Program-made: the position numbers and the translations under genes
The notes under the pieces: generated by a model
Seen by the model: the letters and a program-made list of their open reading frames with translations, nothing else
Database searches by the model: none
What the model was told of the DNA's origin: nothing
Shown here: positions 34,806-34,986 of the stretch, one piece after another
How positions within the stretch are numbered: the first letter of the stretch is position 1
Layout: each line of letters opens with the position of its first letter
Origin: Methanomethylovorans sp. PtaU1.Bin093
GTDB lineage: Archaea > Halobacteriota > Methanosarcinia > Methanosarcinales > Methanosarcinaceae
Assembly: GCF_002067275.1 (NCBI RefSeq)
Contig: NZ_MVQX01000031.1
Location: forward strand, 1-34,986
Length of the DNA stretch: 34,986 nucleotides
Direction of reading: 5' to 3'

Positions 34806-34986
34806 TACTTGAAGTAGATGGTGTGGAATTCCAATACAGGAGTAAAGAAGTATTGAAAGATATAGAATTCCATCTGAAAAGGAACGAGATACTATCCATA
34901 TTAGGACCGAACGGTGTAGGAAAGACCACTTTGTTAAAGTGTATGAACGCTATCCTCAAACCCAAAAGGGGTACGATACTTATCGA
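34802..34986 (+). CDS. ABC importer ATP-binding protein, partial (3' end outside window)
   Basis: Sixty-one codons are visible. The N-terminus (MILEVDGVEFQYRSKEVL) leads to a Walker A motif, GPNGVGKTTLL, as in FecE/BtuD. It overlaps the permease by four bases, so the three genes form one operon. Walker B and the ABC signature lie beyond the window. Confidence 0.95.
   Translation, partial: MILEVDGVEFQYRSKEVLKDIEFHLKRNEILSILGPNGVGKTTLLKCMNAILKPKRGTILI

Overview
This window comes from an archaeon, most likely a methylotrophic methanogen of the Methanosarcinaceae (a Methanolobus/Methanomethylovorans-like genus would fit; the genus cannot be fixed from this sequence). The evidence is an HdrA with a fused MvhD domain followed by a polyferredoxin, the archaea-only amidotransferase subunit GatE, a DUF1699 protein of the kind known from Methanosarcina relatives, a PGF-CTERM-type tail, TATA-box promoters, and GTG starts with GGAGG/GGTG ribosome sites. 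No tRNA, rRNA, CRISPR array or intact insertion sequence was seen.

Layout. 1-2.1 kb: hybrid cluster protein (hcp) with a cupin gene behind it (minus strand). 2.2-5.7 kb: a zinc-finger plus PD-(D/E)XK nuclease-like protein, an AlkZ/YcaQ-type DNA glycosylase-like protein, and a TetR regulator with a DUF1638 protein, with a dyad operator in front of the regulator. 5.7-7.3 kb: gene-poor and AT-rich, holding a YciI-like protein and the kdp promoter region. 7.3-13.6 kb: kdpABC and a KdpD that has no histidine kinase domain. 13.67-13.98 kb: a decayed C-terminal piece of a type I restriction subunit (hsdR), lying where base composition changes sharply. 14.1-26.6 kb: GC-richer core metabolism on the plus strand: hdrA, polyferredoxin, gatE, a TolB-like propeller protein, carA-carB and argG. 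26.6-32.5 kb: an accessory stretch with DUF3795, a DHFR-family remnant, a secreted NHL/SMP-30-like propeller, DUF1699, an unrecognised 261-residue protein with an HTH protein behind it, a hemerythrin, a frameshifted mini-gene with a PGF-CTERM-like tail, and several short dispersed repeats. 32.5-34.99 kb: an iron/cobalamin-type ABC importer (binding protein, permease, start of the ATPase), cut by the window end.

How the genes work together. HdrA-MvhD and the polyferredoxin are electron-bifurcation/electron-transfer parts of methanogenesis. CarAB and ArgG feed carbamoyl phosphate and argininosuccinate into arginine (and pyrimidine) synthesis. GatE makes Gln-tRNA. KdpABC scavenges potassium; its KdpD keeps the nucleotide-binding, Usp, membrane and GAF parts but cannot phosphorylate a response regulator, and no kdpE is present here. 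Hcp, the hemerythrin and the iron-type importer suggest handling of nitrosative/oxidative stress and of iron. The most interesting points are the kinase-less KdpD with a possible c-di-AMP-type motif, the kdp segment bordered by a dead hsdR, a possible terminal-inverted-repeat pair around the hemerythrin gene, the frameshifted PGF-CTERM mini-gene, and the uncharacterised PD-(D/E)XK protein.
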